This document shows positions 47,880-57,489 of a DNA stretch of 64,000 nucleotides, in pieces. The translations under genes and the position numbers were made by a program. Source of the stretch: JAJAZB01 sp964244295. Its GTDB lineage: Bacteria; Bacteroidota; Bacteroidia; Cytophagales; Spirosomataceae. Positions within the stretch are counted from its first letter, which is position 1. Every line of letters begins with the position of its first letter. The notes beneath the pieces were generated by a model. The model saw only the letters and a list, made by a program, of their open reading frames with translations, was not told the DNA's origin and ran no database searches. Location of the stretch: the NCBI GenBank assembly GCA_964244295.1, contig CAXTIG010000038.1, positions 1 to 64,000 on the forward strand. The letters run 5' to 3'.

Positions 47880-49745
47880 TTAGTGGGCGTTCGGTGGAGT
47901 AGCCGACTGGTATTGCTGCAAAATCGCCATGATTTTTCGTTGAATCTCGGTGTTTTCGTACACCCCCCGAAAATCCAGGGAGTGCGGGCCGTACGCAAAA
48001 ACCGGCACCATGACGCCCGTGTGATCATTGGTGCTGAAGTGTCCATCGACATAGCCCCGCCGGAGATCACCATCCAGCAAGCTGAGTCCACCCGTTTCGT
48101 GGTCAGCGGTGATGATGACCAGGGTTTCGCCGTTGGAGTCGGCAAACCGGAGGGCCTCGCCAATCGTCCGGTCGAAGTCCAGCATCTCCTGCACGACGTA
48201 GCGCAGGTCGTTCGCATGGCCACCGTAGTCAATCTGAGCCCCCTCGGCCATCACGAAAAAACCCGGTCTGTTGGTTTGCAGGTCGGTCAGCGTTTTTTGC
48301 AGGCTTCTGGCCAGGAAGTCGTTCCGTCCTTTGCTCATGGCCACGACGGCCTGGTCGTCGAGGAGCACGAAGGGGCGTTTCAGGCTGGCCAGTTGCCCAA
48401 ACGCGGTGCCGATCTGGTACCCCCGCTGGCGAAGCGTATCGAGTACGTTCTCTTCCTTAAAATACCGATAACCACCCCCGATGAGGATGTCGACCGGGTT
48501 ACGCAGAAAATCGTGGGCAATTTCCCGTTCAAACATCCGGTCGGGCTGGTGGGCGTAAAAAGCAGCCGGGGTGGCATCGGTGATCGCCCCCGCTGAAATC
48601 AGCCCACTCGCCATGTTCCATTTCCGGATGAGGGTCGGGATCGCCGGTACCGATCCCCCCGCCGGGTCAACCCCGATGGCCCGGTTGTTCGTTTTTTGCC
48701 CGGTCGCCATCGCCGTTCCCCCGGCCGCCGAATCGGTGATGTAGGTATCGGCCGCGCTGGTTTTTGAAAAGCCGAGGTTGAGGAGTTTAGTCAGGTTCAG
48801 GGCACCCCGGTTTGCGGTCAGTCCCGCGTAGATCTGGGCCAGCCCCATCCCATCGCCAATCAGCAGAATGACGTTCCGGACGCGGCTGCGGGTGTCGTTG
48901 TTGCGGTACGTGGGCTGGTAGAGGAGGTGGGGGGCGGGATGCTGGTATTCGGCCGTTGGGCGTTGGCGTAGAAACTGCCCAAGCCCCGCTACCTGATCGG
49001 TATTGATGTAGTCAACGCCCAGGTTCATCAGGGCTTTCCAGGTGTTTACGTTATCGGGGGTGGCCCAGAATCGGATCTTTTTGCCCTGCTGGTGCACCTG
49101 CTGGATAACCTGCTGAAGCCTTTCCCGCTCTTTTTTGACAATCAGTCCTTTTCCGTTCCAGCGCGTATACGTGGTGAAGTCCTGGCTCATCAGGCCGATA
49201 CGCGCCAACTGGTCGGGCGTGTAGGTAACTTCGGGCCGACCGTCGAACTGAATCCAGTGGGGGTAATCGGCCAACTGGTCGGGGGCCGGAACAGGACCAC
49301 TCACGACAACCTGCACCGGACCACCCGGACCAAAAACAGCGGGGTACGCCTGTAGCGAACGGATCAGCAGGGGTAACGCGACGGCGGCGGGCGTTTTTAA
49401 GTCGATCACCCATTGCAGCCCGTACTCCGCGTCGGCGTATAACTTACCCTTGTTGGCTCGTATTTTTTCAACGATGGGGGTAATGTACAGGGCTTCCAAT
49501 GTCCGGGTGGGCGTGACACCGGCCGGGTCCCGGGCGACGTAAAGCGTTCCATCCCGCGCAACTACGTCCGCTTCCATCGAACCAAACTGCTGATCGTAGG
49601 CCTTCCAGAAGGGAATGGTTTGCTCGTAATCGGTATGCGAGTGCGCTTGAGCCGGGGAATGAATTCGGATTCTTTCAGACTGGGCGCTGGCCATCGAACC
49701 CTGGCTAAACCACAACAGCAGCGCTGACAAAACGGGTTTGTACAT
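47880..49745 (-). CDS. Fusion of GDPD-like domain and alkaline phosphatase, secreted
   Basis: 621 aa. After a signal peptide comes a glycerophosphodiesterase/PI-PLC-like region (about 30-275) with HSHTDYEQ and GSMEADVVARDGTLYVARD. The second catalytic His expected in a YVAHD-type motif is Arg here, so this half may be inactive. The alkaline phosphatase domain (about 285-621) has IGDGMG, the nucleophile region TDSAAGGTAMATG (Ser about 340), EGAQIDYGGHAND and TADHETGG, all intact. GDPD-AP fusions are known in Bacteroidota. It is likely periplasmic and scavenges phosphate. An upstream CTAAC-CA-GTTAG dyad (49808-49819) could be a regulator site. Confidence 0.9.
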   Translation of the reverse strand: MYKPVLSALLLWFSQGSMASAQSERIRIHSPAQAHSHTDYEQTIPFWKAYDQQFGSMEADVVARDGTLYVARDPAGVTPTRTLEALYITPIVEKIRANKGKLYADAEYGLQWVIDLKTPAAVALPLLIRSLQAYPAVFGPGGPVQVVVSGPVPAPDQLADYPHWIQFDGRPEVTYTPDQLARIGLMSQDFTTYTRWNGKGLIVKKERERLQQVIQQVHQQGKKIRFWATPDNVNTWKALMNLGVDYINTDQVAGLGQFLRQRPTAEYQHPAPHLLYQPTYRNNDTRSRVRNVILLIGDGMGLAQIYAGLTANRGALNLTKLLNLGFSKTSAADTYITDSAAGGTAMATGQKTNNRAIGVDPAGGSVPAIPTLIRKWNMASGLISAGAITDATPAAFYAHQPDRMFEREIAHDFLRNPVDILIGGGYRYFKEENVLDTLRQRGYQIGTAFGQLASLKRPFVLLDDQAVVAMSKGRNDFLARSLQKTLTDLQTNRPGFFVMAEGAQIDYGGHANDLRYVVQEMLDFDRTIGEALRFADSNGETLVIITADHETGGLSLLDGDLRRGYVDGHFSTNDHTGVMVPVFAYGPHSLDFRGVYENTEIQRKIMAILQQYQSATPPNAH

Positions 49746-50314
49746 TCCTTTTTTCAGAAAAATACTGGACTGGCCTTAATAGATACGGTACGGCACTCGG
49801 GAACCTACTAACCAGTTAGGTTAGCCATCCCTTGGTGGGTAGTTTGGATCAAACAAATTAGCCAGGGAGTGGATGTAGTCAGTTTAATGCCCTAAAAGTA
49901 GAAATTGCCTATCCATTATTAAGTTGAAAACGGCACTCTTAATGGATTGATAATACAGCAACGACCTTTCAAAGGTCGAGCCGTTCAGTCGCGCAGGGGT
50001 CAGAACGCAGCTAATGAATTTCCCTGCAAGCGGGCCAGTGCAAAAGGGAACAAGCCGTTACGTTTCATGGCACCCCGCAGCAAAGAGGAAAAAGCAATGC
50101 TCCTTCGAAGCCTAAATCGTCAAGTCCGCTGCTGCGGCCATCCTTACGTATGCAGTAGACTTAAGGTATCTCACCACAGCTAATCAGGTCCATTGAATGC
50201 AATGCGAGCCTCCCTTCCCCGAGCGGGCCATCCGCCCATCTCAATATTTTAACATTGGGTACGCATTGAGGTAACACGCGTAGGGTTCCTTTGGCGAATC
50301 GTTCGTTGTTGACC
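49746..50314. other. Intergenic region with two small dyads, no gene seen
   Basis: 569 bp between the divergent phosphatase and YdcF-family genes. It holds CTAAC-CA-GTTAG at 49808-49819 and GACCTTT-C-AAAGGTC at 49963-49977. A 78-codon frame (49947-50183) has no coding character. The dyads are possible operators for the phosphatase operon. Confidence 0.45.
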
Positions 50315-51601
50315 ATGAATCGAGGCGTACTGACTTGCTGCTTTTGGATACACCTGCTGAACGGCTCCGCCCAGCAACCTCCCGTGGTGCGGGGCCATCA
50401 AGACGGTTTACCGGTTACTTCCCAGCCACGCTGGGCTGACCCCGGCTACATTCAGCGTAAAAATTATCCCCTGCTCACGCTCTTCGGGCAATTGAAACCC
50501 GTCCGGGATTTGCTGGAACGGGATCCGGACCTGACCCGGCTCGTCCGCGCCAAGCGTGACTCACTCGCTCAGGTGCCCATTCGTTGCGGCACCGATCCTG
50601 GTTGCTACACCCGATACCTGCTCTTCAGCGAGGCTGAACTGGCCCTCGTGAGCCATCGCCTGGCCGCGCTCTACGCCCCCGGGAATGCGCTGGATAAACT
50701 GGTCACGGAGCACCTCCGGCCATCGGGCTGTTACCACTTGCTGAGCAACCTATCCACGAAGGAACTGCTGCTCCGGGCCTGGGAGCAGGACGCGCGGGGC
50801 GTCAACTACGCCCTTGAGGTGTACGCCAATGGACGAAAGCCCAACTACCCCGCTATCGATTCGATCAGCTATACCACCAGCGACCGGCGCTACGCGGGGT
50901 TTTTGAAAACCGCCCTCGAAACCCTCAGCGCGGAGCTAAAACCCGCCACGTTGTTCTTCGAACCGTCGCTCACGGCGGCCCTGCGGTTTCTGGAAGTCAA
51001 TGGCCGCCAACAGGCCGCCGATTTTGAACCTCTGGCCGAAACCGTCAACCGCGAAACCCTCGCCAAAGCCCGTACCCTGAACTGGGCGCGGTATCCTTAC
51101 CCGCTGATTCTGGTGCTCGGCTCTGGCCCGACGGACCGCACCACGGCGCTCAGCGGCGAGGCCATGCTACGGCTTCGCATGGCCGCTACGCGCTACCGCG
51201 AAGGGCTGGCCCCGTTGCTGGTCGTGTCGGGCGGCCGCGTGCATCCGTACAAAACGACGTACTGCGAAGCCGAGGAAATGAAACGCTACCTGATTGAGAC
51301 CCTGCACGTTCCAGCCGACGCGATTCTGATGGAACCCCACGCCCGGCATACCACCACCAACCTTCGGAACACCGTGCGGTTGCTGTACCACAACGGCTTG
51401 CCGACCGACAAACCCTGCGTGGTTTCCTCGGCGTCCAGTCACATCGACCTGGTCATGAGCGAGGCCTTCGACCAGCGCTGTCTGCGCGAGTTAAAGCTGG
51501 TGCCCTTTCGAAAAGGAAAACGCCTGACGGCCACCGAAGGGGAATTTTACCCGTTGCCCGTGGCCCTTCAGGTTAACCCAAACGAACCCCTTGATCCGTA
51601 A
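50315..51601 (+). CDS. YdcF/SanA-type (DUF218) secreted protein
   Basis: 428 aa from the ATG at 50315, which begins a short signal peptide (NRGVLTCCFWIHLLNGSA). The C-terminal 200 residues hold the DUF218 fold: YPLILVLGSGPTDRT, LLVVSGGRVHPYKTTYCEAE, then EPHARHTTTNLRNTVRLLY and VVSSASSHIDLVMSEAF. This is the Rossmann-like domain of SanA/YdcF, linked to envelope integrity or polymer biosynthesis. The N-terminal 210 residues are helical and not recognised. It may act on SAM-like or sugar substrates, but the reaction is unknown. Confidence 0.82.
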   Translation: MNRGVLTCCFWIHLLNGSAQQPPVVRGHQDGLPVTSQPRWADPGYIQRKNYPLLTLFGQLKPVRDLLERDPDLTRLVRAKRDSLAQVPIRCGTDPGCYTRYLLFSEAELALVSHRLAALYAPGNALDKLVTEHLRPSGCYHLLSNLSTKELLLRAWEQDARGVNYALEVYANGRKPNYPAIDSISYTTSDRRYAGFLKTALETLSAELKPATLFFEPSLTAALRFLEVNGRQQAADFEPLAETVNRETLAKARTLNWARYPYPLILVLGSGPTDRTTALSGEAMLRLRMAATRYREGLAPLLVVSGGRVHPYKTTYCEAEEMKRYLIETLHVPADAILMEPHARHTTTNLRNTVRLLYHNGLPTDKPCVVSSASSHIDLVMSEAFDQRCLRELKLVPFRKGKRLTATEGEFYPLPVALQVNPNEPLDP

Positions 51602-51692
51602 TGCCGCCCGATCAGCGTGCGTTCGCTCGGGTACTCTAAAAAAATAAAACGTTGATGATCAGATTTTTTAAAACAAGAAAGTTCTGCGTGCT

Positions 51693-52559
51693 ATGAAAGA
51701 ATTGGTCTTATTGACTGCGTTGGCAGGGATTGTCGGCTGGGCCGGCGGCATCGATACGGTCATTACCCGCCCCCTGACGCTCGACTCGCTCGGCGCTTGC
51801 CAGGGCGTCAGTTACCTCGACGGGCGCGTGTACCTCTACGGCGACCGCGAGGTAGGCGTGATTCGGGCCTACACCCTGGCCGGTGACTCGATGCGGTACG
51901 TGTCCGGCTCGGAGGTCAAACTCACTCAGCAGGGGCAGGACCTCATCAACCACCCTACTGGCATTGCCCACTCAGGCCACGGCCCCACCTTCATCGGCAA
52001 CAGCATCCGCCTGAATCCCGAAGGCACCCGGTGGCGGGCCGTGCTTTACCACGTGGACTGGGAAGGGTTGCAGCGCACCAAAACCCTCGACGGCAACCTG
52101 CTGGCCATCATCGACGACGACACCTGCGTGCAGGGCACCCGGCCCGAATACGTGCGCTACCAAAACCAGGACTACGTAGCCACCGCCGACTACGGCCCCG
52201 TCCGCAACGAAGTGCGTCTCTACGACCCGCAGCGCCTGGCCCAAGCCAAAAAAACCAGCGAACCGGGCGTACTCGTCAAAAAATTCACCTGCGGTCCCTG
52301 GGTGCAGAACCTCCACTGGATTCCCGAAAAAAACGTGCTGGTGCTGATTCAAAATCAGATCGAAGGGCGGCGTTGGCGATTCACGTTTCTGGACTTTCCA
52401 AAATCGGTGGAAACGGGTCAGGCCGTGGTGCTGAAGACGGTGGACCTCGACCGAGCCGACGAACTCGAAGGATTTACCCTGCTCGGAGGCCCCGAACGGG
52501 GCGTAGCCGTATCGTCGTCGCGGAAGCAAAACGTGAATCTGGTGCAGGTAAGCTGGTAA
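51693..52559 (+). CDS. Secreted beta-propeller-like protein before SusC
   Basis: 288 aa with a signal peptide (KELVLLTALAGIVGWAGG). Repeated strand patterns (GVSYLDGRVYLYGDREVGVI, GPTFIGNSIRLNPEG, YVATADYGPVRNEVRLYD) suggest a six-bladed propeller. It ends 29 nt before susC and is probably cotranscribed with susCD. In that position it may be a surface glycan- or phosphoester-binding protein or a phosphodiesterase-like enzyme. The family was not recognised. Confidence 0.68.
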   Translation: MKELVLLTALAGIVGWAGGIDTVITRPLTLDSLGACQGVSYLDGRVYLYGDREVGVIRAYTLAGDSMRYVSGSEVKLTQQGQDLINHPTGIAHSGHGPTFIGNSIRLNPEGTRWRAVLYHVDWEGLQRTKTLDGNLLAIIDDDTCVQGTRPEYVRYQNQDYVATADYGPVRNEVRLYDPQRLAQAKKTSEPGVLVKKFTCGPWVQNLHWIPEKNVLVLIQNQIEGRRWRFTFLDFPKSVETGQAVVLKTVDLDRADELEGFTLLGGPERGVAVSSSRKQNVNLVQVSW

Positions 52560-52588
52560 AAACGCATTCAACAAACCCGTAAAACGCC

Positions 52589-55500
52589 ATGAAACAGTTC
52601 CTACTTTTTCTGCTTGCAGGCGGCCTGAGCCTGACTGCCGCCCGCGCCGAACGGGTGCGCCTGACGGGTCTCGTCACCGACGAGGCCAACGAACCCCTCG
52701 TGGGCGTCACCATCGTCGAGAAAGCCACCCAACGCGGCACCGTCACGGATGCCAACGGGCGGTTTGTTTTCGAGGCCGCCCCTGGGGTCACGCTCGTGTT
52801 TTCGTTCATCGGTTACGAGGTGAAGGAAATCGTGGTGGGCAACCAGACGACGCTCGACGTGCAATTGGTACCGGGTGCCCAGCAACTCAACGAAGTAGTG
52901 GCCGTGGGCTACCAGACCTTTCGCAAGAGCGACGTAACCGGCTCGATTTCCAGCCTGAAAGCGGGCGAACTCAACCTCACCACACCCACGTTAGGCCAGT
53001 CGCTGGTGGGCAAGGTGGCCGGGGTGCAGGTGGCGCAGGTGAGCGGCGCGCCCTACGTGAGCACCAAGATTCGAGTGCGGGGCGTGGGGTCCATCAACGC
53101 CAACTCCGACCCGCTGTACGTCATCGATGGCTACCCGGTCACGGACCTGTTCATCAACCCCAACGACATCGAGAGCATTGACATCCTCAAAGACGCCGCC
53201 TCGGCGGCCATCTATGGCTCACGGGCGGCCGGGGGCGTGGTGCTCATCACGACCAAGCGCGGCAAGGAAGGCAAGGGCCGGTTTGAGTACGACGTGCAGT
53301 ACGGCGTCAACCAACTGGCTAAAAAGGTAGAATTGCTCAACGCCACGGAGTTTGCCCAACTGCTTATCGACGCCCGCAACAACACCTACCGCGACCTGAT
53401 GCAGAACGCGGGCAAACCCTTTTCCGGCGCCAATTTCTCGGACCCCAACGCCACCCGCATCGCCAACGTCGGCAACGCCAGTGCGGTGAGCATTCCGGCC
53501 GAGTTCTACGATTTTGCCTCGCAGAAACTCATCGCCCCGACCGTCAACACCGACTGGCAGGATGAGTTGTACCAAAACGCGCTCGTGCAGCGCCACAACC
53601 TGTCGTTTTCGGGCGGCACCGCCGGCACGCGCTACGCCATCAGCGGGGGCTACCAGGGCCAGCCGGGGATTATCCGCAGCACCAGGCAGGAGCGCATCAA
53701 CGTGCGCGCCAACATTGACGGGCAGCTTAACCCCCGCCTGCGGGTGGCGGCCAACCTGGCCGTGACCCACACCCAAAACCGCGAGGTACGCGAGGGGCGT
53801 TTCAACCAGGGGCCTATTCTGGGCGCGCTGATTTACCCCCCGTTTTTCCGGGCTTACAACGACGACGGCTCCCTGCGCAAGAACGAAGCCGCCGCCCAGC
53901 AGCCCCTCTACGGCTACCAGAGCATTGAAAATCCGGTGGCACTGGCCACCGAGGTACACATCGGGCGACGGGGGCTGCGGGGCACCTACAATGGCAGCGT
54001 GAGCTACGACCTGCTGCCGGGCTGGCAGGCCAAACTCAACCTGGGGATGCAGACCTACTCGGAAAAGTACGATTTCTACTACCCCACCAGCCTGAGCAGC
54101 GGGGCCAACCCGCCCGGCTCGGCCCAGGCCATTGCCGCCGCCACGGTGACGGCCCAGAACCTGACCCAGATGGACCGGCTGGCCGAGCTGACCACCACGT
54201 ACACCCGGCAGTTTGGCCGCCACAGCCTCAACGCCCTGGCGGGCTACACCGCCCAGCGCTTCGACGCCGACCAGGTGAGCGTATCGGCCAACGGGTTGCA
54301 AAACGACCGCATCGAAGAAATCACCGCGCGCGGGGCCGACCCCACCAACTTCTTCCTCAACGCGGGTGGTACTTTCAAGACCACCAACACGCTGCTGTCG
54401 TACCTGGCGCGGGTGGCTTACAACTTCGACGAGCGGTACTTCCTGACGGCCTCCATCCGTCGCGATGGGTCGAGCCGGTTCGGGCCGCTCAACCGCTGGG
54501 GGACGTTTCCGTCCGTCTCGGCGGGCTGGGACCTTTCGCGCGAAGCGTTCTACGGCGATTGGCTCGGGGCCGCTTCAACCCTGAAACTGCGGGCGAGCTG
54601 GGGACTGAGTGGCACCAACAACATCGCCGGGAATTACAACTACCTGCAAACGATGGCCAACCCCAGCGGGGTGGTGTTTGGTACCAGCACCATCAACACG
54701 GCGGCCTGGGCCGGGGCCATCAAAGACCAGCGCATCGGCTGGGAATCGACCTCGCAGTACAACCTCGGGCTGGATGCCGGGCTGCTCAACAACCGGCTGT
54801 CGGTGCTCGTCAACTACTACCTCAGCCGCTCGTTCAACCTCCTCTTCAACCAGCCCATCTCGGCTATCGCCGGTTCGACCAGTATTTTGACCAACCTGCG
54901 CGACTCGCGGGTGCAAAACCAGGGCTTCGACCTGCAACTCGACGGCCGGGTCATTGCCACCCGCGACCTGAAGGTAAACCTGAGCGGCAACATCGGGCTG
55001 AACCGCAACAAAGTACTCAACATGGGCGGGGCCAACACCATCTTTTCCATCGGGGCCGAGCGCACCTACATCACGCACGTCACCCAGGAGGGGCAGCCCA
55101 TCGGCATGTTTTACGGCTTTCGGGTGAAGGGCATGGTGCGCGAAAGCGACCTGGAAAACCTGGCCGCCGACAACGCCGTCTACAACGCGGCCACCCAATC
55201 GTTTCCCAAAGGGTACGTCATCAAAGGCCCGCCCCGCTCGACGGCCTCGAGCAATCCGCTCCGGCCCGGCGACTTGTACTTCGAGGACGTCAACGGCGAC
55301 GGGGTGGTAACCGACGCCGACAAGACCGTCATCGGCAGTCCGTACCCAAAGTTCATTTACGGCCTGTCGCTCACGGCCAGCTACCGGGGCTTCGATTTGA
55401 GCAGTTCGTTTAATGGCATTTACGGCAGCCAGATCCTCGACGGGCAGGATTACTACCTCTTCAACCTGGAAGCCTCGGGCAACCAGTATTCCGTGGTGGC

Positions 55501-55858
55501 CGACCGCTACCGCTCCGAATCCGAGTCGGGCGACGGGTCGGTGTACCGGGCCGCCCGGGGCGGCACCCAGAGCAACAGCACCCGCCTGTCGAGTTTTTAC
55601 CTGCAACCCGGCTCGTACTTCCGCTGCACCAACATCACCCTCGGCTACACGCTGCCCGCCAAGTGGCTGGGGGGCGGCAAATTTTTGAGCAACGCCCGGG
55701 TGTACGTGGCCAGCGACAACGTTTTCACCCTGACCAAGTACAAGGGCTACAACCCCGAAGTAGACTACAACAACGGCGCAAACCTGACCCCGGGTGTCGA
55801 TTACGGCAATTATCCCCTGGCCCGGGGCTACTACGTAGGCGCGAAACTCACGTTTTGA
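52589..55858 (+). CDS. SusC/RagA-type TonB-dependent outer-membrane receptor
   Basis: 1089 aa, full length. A signal peptide is followed by a carboxypeptidase-regulatory-like domain (about 25-95, LTGLVTDEANEPLVGVTIVE, SFIGYEVKEIVV). The plug is at about 115-235 (LVGKVAGVQVAQVSGAP, IRVRGVGSINANSDPLYVID). The 22-strand barrel runs to the C-terminal LARGYYVGAKLTF with the terminal aromatic. SusC imports ligands bound by SusD, powered by TonB such as the protein at 12290. The pair is not next to sugar-degrading genes but to phosphatases, so the ligand may be a phosphorylated compound; that is inference. Confidence 0.95.
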   Translation: MKQFLLFLLAGGLSLTAARAERVRLTGLVTDEANEPLVGVTIVEKATQRGTVTDANGRFVFEAAPGVTLVFSFIGYEVKEIVVGNQTTLDVQLVPGAQQLNEVVAVGYQTFRKSDVTGSISSLKAGELNLTTPTLGQSLVGKVAGVQVAQVSGAPYVSTKIRVRGVGSINANSDPLYVIDGYPVTDLFINPNDIESIDILKDAASAAIYGSRAAGGVVLITTKRGKEGKGRFEYDVQYGVNQLAKKVELLNATEFAQLLIDARNNTYRDLMQNAGKPFSGANFSDPNATRIANVGNASAVSIPAEFYDFASQKLIAPTVNTDWQDELYQNALVQRHNLSFSGGTAGTRYAISGGYQGQPGIIRSTRQERINVRANIDGQLNPRLRVAANLAVTHTQNREVREGRFNQGPILGALIYPPFFRAYNDDGSLRKNEAAAQQPLYGYQSIENPVALATEVHIGRRGLRGTYNGSVSYDLLPGWQAKLNLGMQTYSEKYDFYYPTSLSSGANPPGSAQAIAAATVTAQNLTQMDRLAELTTTYTRQFGRHSLNALAGYTAQRFDADQVSVSANGLQNDRIEEITARGADPTNFFLNAGGTFKTTNTLLSYLARVAYNFDERYFLTASIRRDGSSRFGPLNRWGTFPSVSAGWDLSREAFYGDWLGAASTLKLRASWGLSGTNNIAGNYNYLQTMANPSGVVFGTSTINTAAWAGAIKDQRIGWESTSQYNLGLDAGLLNNRLSVLVNYYLSRSFNLLFNQPISAIAGSTSILTNLRDSRVQNQGFDLQLDGRVIATRDLKVNLSGNIGLNRNKVLNMGGANTIFSIGAERTYITHVTQEGQPIGMFYGFRVKGMVRESDLENLAADNAVYNAATQSFPKGYVIKGPPRSTASSNPLRPGDLYFEDVNGDGVVTDADKTVIGSPYPKFIYGLSLTASYRGFDLSSSFNGIYGSQILDGQDYYLFNLEASGNQYSVVADRYRSESESGDGSVYRAARGGTQSNSTRLSSFYLQPGSYFRCTNITLGYTLPAKWLGGGKFLSNARVYVASDNVFTLTKYKGYNPEVDYNNGANLTPGVDYGNYPLARGYYVGAKLTF

Positions 55859-55900
55859 AAAGTACCCTGCCTCGCAGGCAGGGCCTAACGATCCAATACC

Positions 55901-57433
55901 ATGACCAAACCCACGCGCGTCCTCTGGGGGCTGTTGCTCCTGGCAGGCTGCAAAGCCGATCCGTTTCTGGTCCAGACCGACCCCAATGCCATTGCTTCCG
56001 CCACGTTTTACCAAACTGAGAACGATGTGTTGCTTGGGCTGAACGGCGTGTACCAGTCGCTGCGCAACAACAACGGCCTGGCCGAAGGCAGTGGCCTTTA
56101 CAGCGAAGAGCGCTCCGACAACACGGGCCGCAACGACACCCAGTCGAACGCTGGGGAGCCATTTCAGTTCAACGATTTTTCATTGCTGCCAAGCAATTCC
56201 TACCTCCGAAGTCACTGGGGCGTCCTGTACCAGACCATCACGCGGGCCAACCAGGTGCTCGCCGGGATGGAAACGGTAACGTTCACCGCAGCAAACGCCG
56301 ATTTGAAAAAGCAGTACGCCGCCGAGGCCAAATTCCTGCGGGCGCTGGTGTACTTTCACCTCGTGCGGAAGTTTGGCGATGTACCCTTAGTTACCAGGCC
56401 GCTCAACACCGCCGAGGAGGTCCAGGCCAGCACCTTCCGCGAGAAACGCGAAACCGTTTACGCCCAAATCGTGGCCGATTTGCAGGAAGCCGCCGCCAGC
56501 CCCCTGCCCACCCTGCAACCGCTTACGGGCAAGGGCCGGGTGTCGAAGGCTGCCGCCAACGCCCTGCTCGGCCAGGTGTACCTGACCATGGCCACCACCC
56601 TCGACGCGGCCACCCGCACGGCCAACCTCAACGCCGCCAAAGCGGCCCTGACCACCGCCTACGGCATGCGCAGCTTTGGGTTGCTCAAGGAAATTCCCTA
56701 CGCCGACGTGTTCGACGTGGCCAAGAAATCGACCAATCCCGAAATCATCTTCCAGATCGTGTACCGGCAGGGCGACGCCAACTTCGCCTCGGGCATCGCC
56801 GCCAGCAACCAGGCGCAGGGCGAAACCGTCAATTCGCTGCGGCCCAACACCGGCGCGGGCGGGAACGTGACGCCTGACTTGGTAAAAGACTACGAGGAGA
56901 ATGATGTACGGAAGGATTTTTCCATTAAATACGCCAACGCGGCCAACGTCAGGGATTGGTTCATCGCTAAATTCCGCGACCCCAGCCCGGCCGCCGGTAC
57001 GCTGGGGTACGGCGGCAACGACTGGATTCTGCTGCGCTACGCCGACGTGATCCTCCTGCTGGCCGAAGTAAACGTGTACCTCGGCGACGAAACCACCGCC
57101 ATCGGTTTTCTCGATCAGGTGCGCGAGCGAGCCAAATTGCCGCTCTACGCCGTGGCCCGCCTCAACCCATCCTACAGTACGAAATACCCGACGCTGAAAC
57201 TGGCGATTCTGCATGAGCGTCGGGTGGAACTGGCCTTTGAGAACCACCGCTGGTACGATCTCCTCCGCACGTTCACCCCCGTTGAATTGGTGGCGTACGT
57301 CGGGTCCAAAGCCCAGGCGGACTTCGGTGCGGCGCGGCTCATTAATTTTGGTCCGAAAGACTACTATTACCCCATTCCACTTGATGAAGTAAAACTTAAC
57401 CCCGAGCGGATGTACCAAAATCCGGGCTACTGA
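55901..57433 (+). CDS. SusD/RagB-type substrate-binding lipoprotein
   Basis: 510 aa. Lipobox LLAGC with the lipidated Cys17 leads to an outer-membrane-anchored protein. The N-terminal SusD-like domain includes TENDVLLGLNGVYQSLRN, TPR-like helices follow (QYAAEAKFLRALVYFHLVRKF), and the C-terminal RagB domain contains ERRVELAFENHRWYDLLR and YYPIPLDEVKLNP. These are the classic SusD motifs. It is co-transcribed with susC at 42 nt distance and covers it as a lid. A strong terminator follows. Confidence 0.95.
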   Translation: MTKPTRVLWGLLLLAGCKADPFLVQTDPNAIASATFYQTENDVLLGLNGVYQSLRNNNGLAEGSGLYSEERSDNTGRNDTQSNAGEPFQFNDFSLLPSNSYLRSHWGVLYQTITRANQVLAGMETVTFTAANADLKKQYAAEAKFLRALVYFHLVRKFGDVPLVTRPLNTAEEVQASTFREKRETVYAQIVADLQEAAASPLPTLQPLTGKGRVSKAAANALLGQVYLTMATTLDAATRTANLNAAKAALTTAYGMRSFGLLKEIPYADVFDVAKKSTNPEIIFQIVYRQGDANFASGIAASNQAQGETVNSLRPNTGAGGNVTPDLVKDYEENDVRKDFSIKYANAANVRDWFIAKFRDPSPAAGTLGYGGNDWILLRYADVILLLAEVNVYLGDETTAIGFLDQVRERAKLPLYAVARLNPSYSTKYPTLKLAILHERRVELAFENHRWYDLLRTFTPVELVAYVGSKAQADFGAARLINFGPKDYYYPIPLDEVKLNPERMYQNPGY

Positions 57434-57452
57434 ATGAGTGTCTTCGAAGAGG

Positions 57453-57483
57453 AAGCCCCGCCCGACTTAATCGGGCGGGGCTT
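57453..57483. terminator. Terminator of the susCD operon
   Basis: AAGCCCCGCCCGA and its complement form a 13-bp stem with a 5-nt loop, then seven T residues. It may serve both directions, as the truncated integrase gene reads into it from the other side. Confidence 0.85.
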
Positions 57484-57489
57484 TTTTTG

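Noticed and set aside
47880..49745. Alkaline phosphatase fusion as an assembly artefact joining two genes
   Set aside because: The frame is open throughout, has one signal peptide and a continuous linker, and GDPD-phosphatase fusions are known in Bacteroidota.
49947..50183. 78-codon ORF in the phosphatase/YdcF intergenic region
   Set aside because: No motif, no promoter or RBS evident, Arg/Lys/Ser-rich composition typical of a chance frame.
53219..56014. Long minus-strand frames opposite susC
   Set aside because: Antisense shadows of an unambiguous SusC gene in high-GC DNA.
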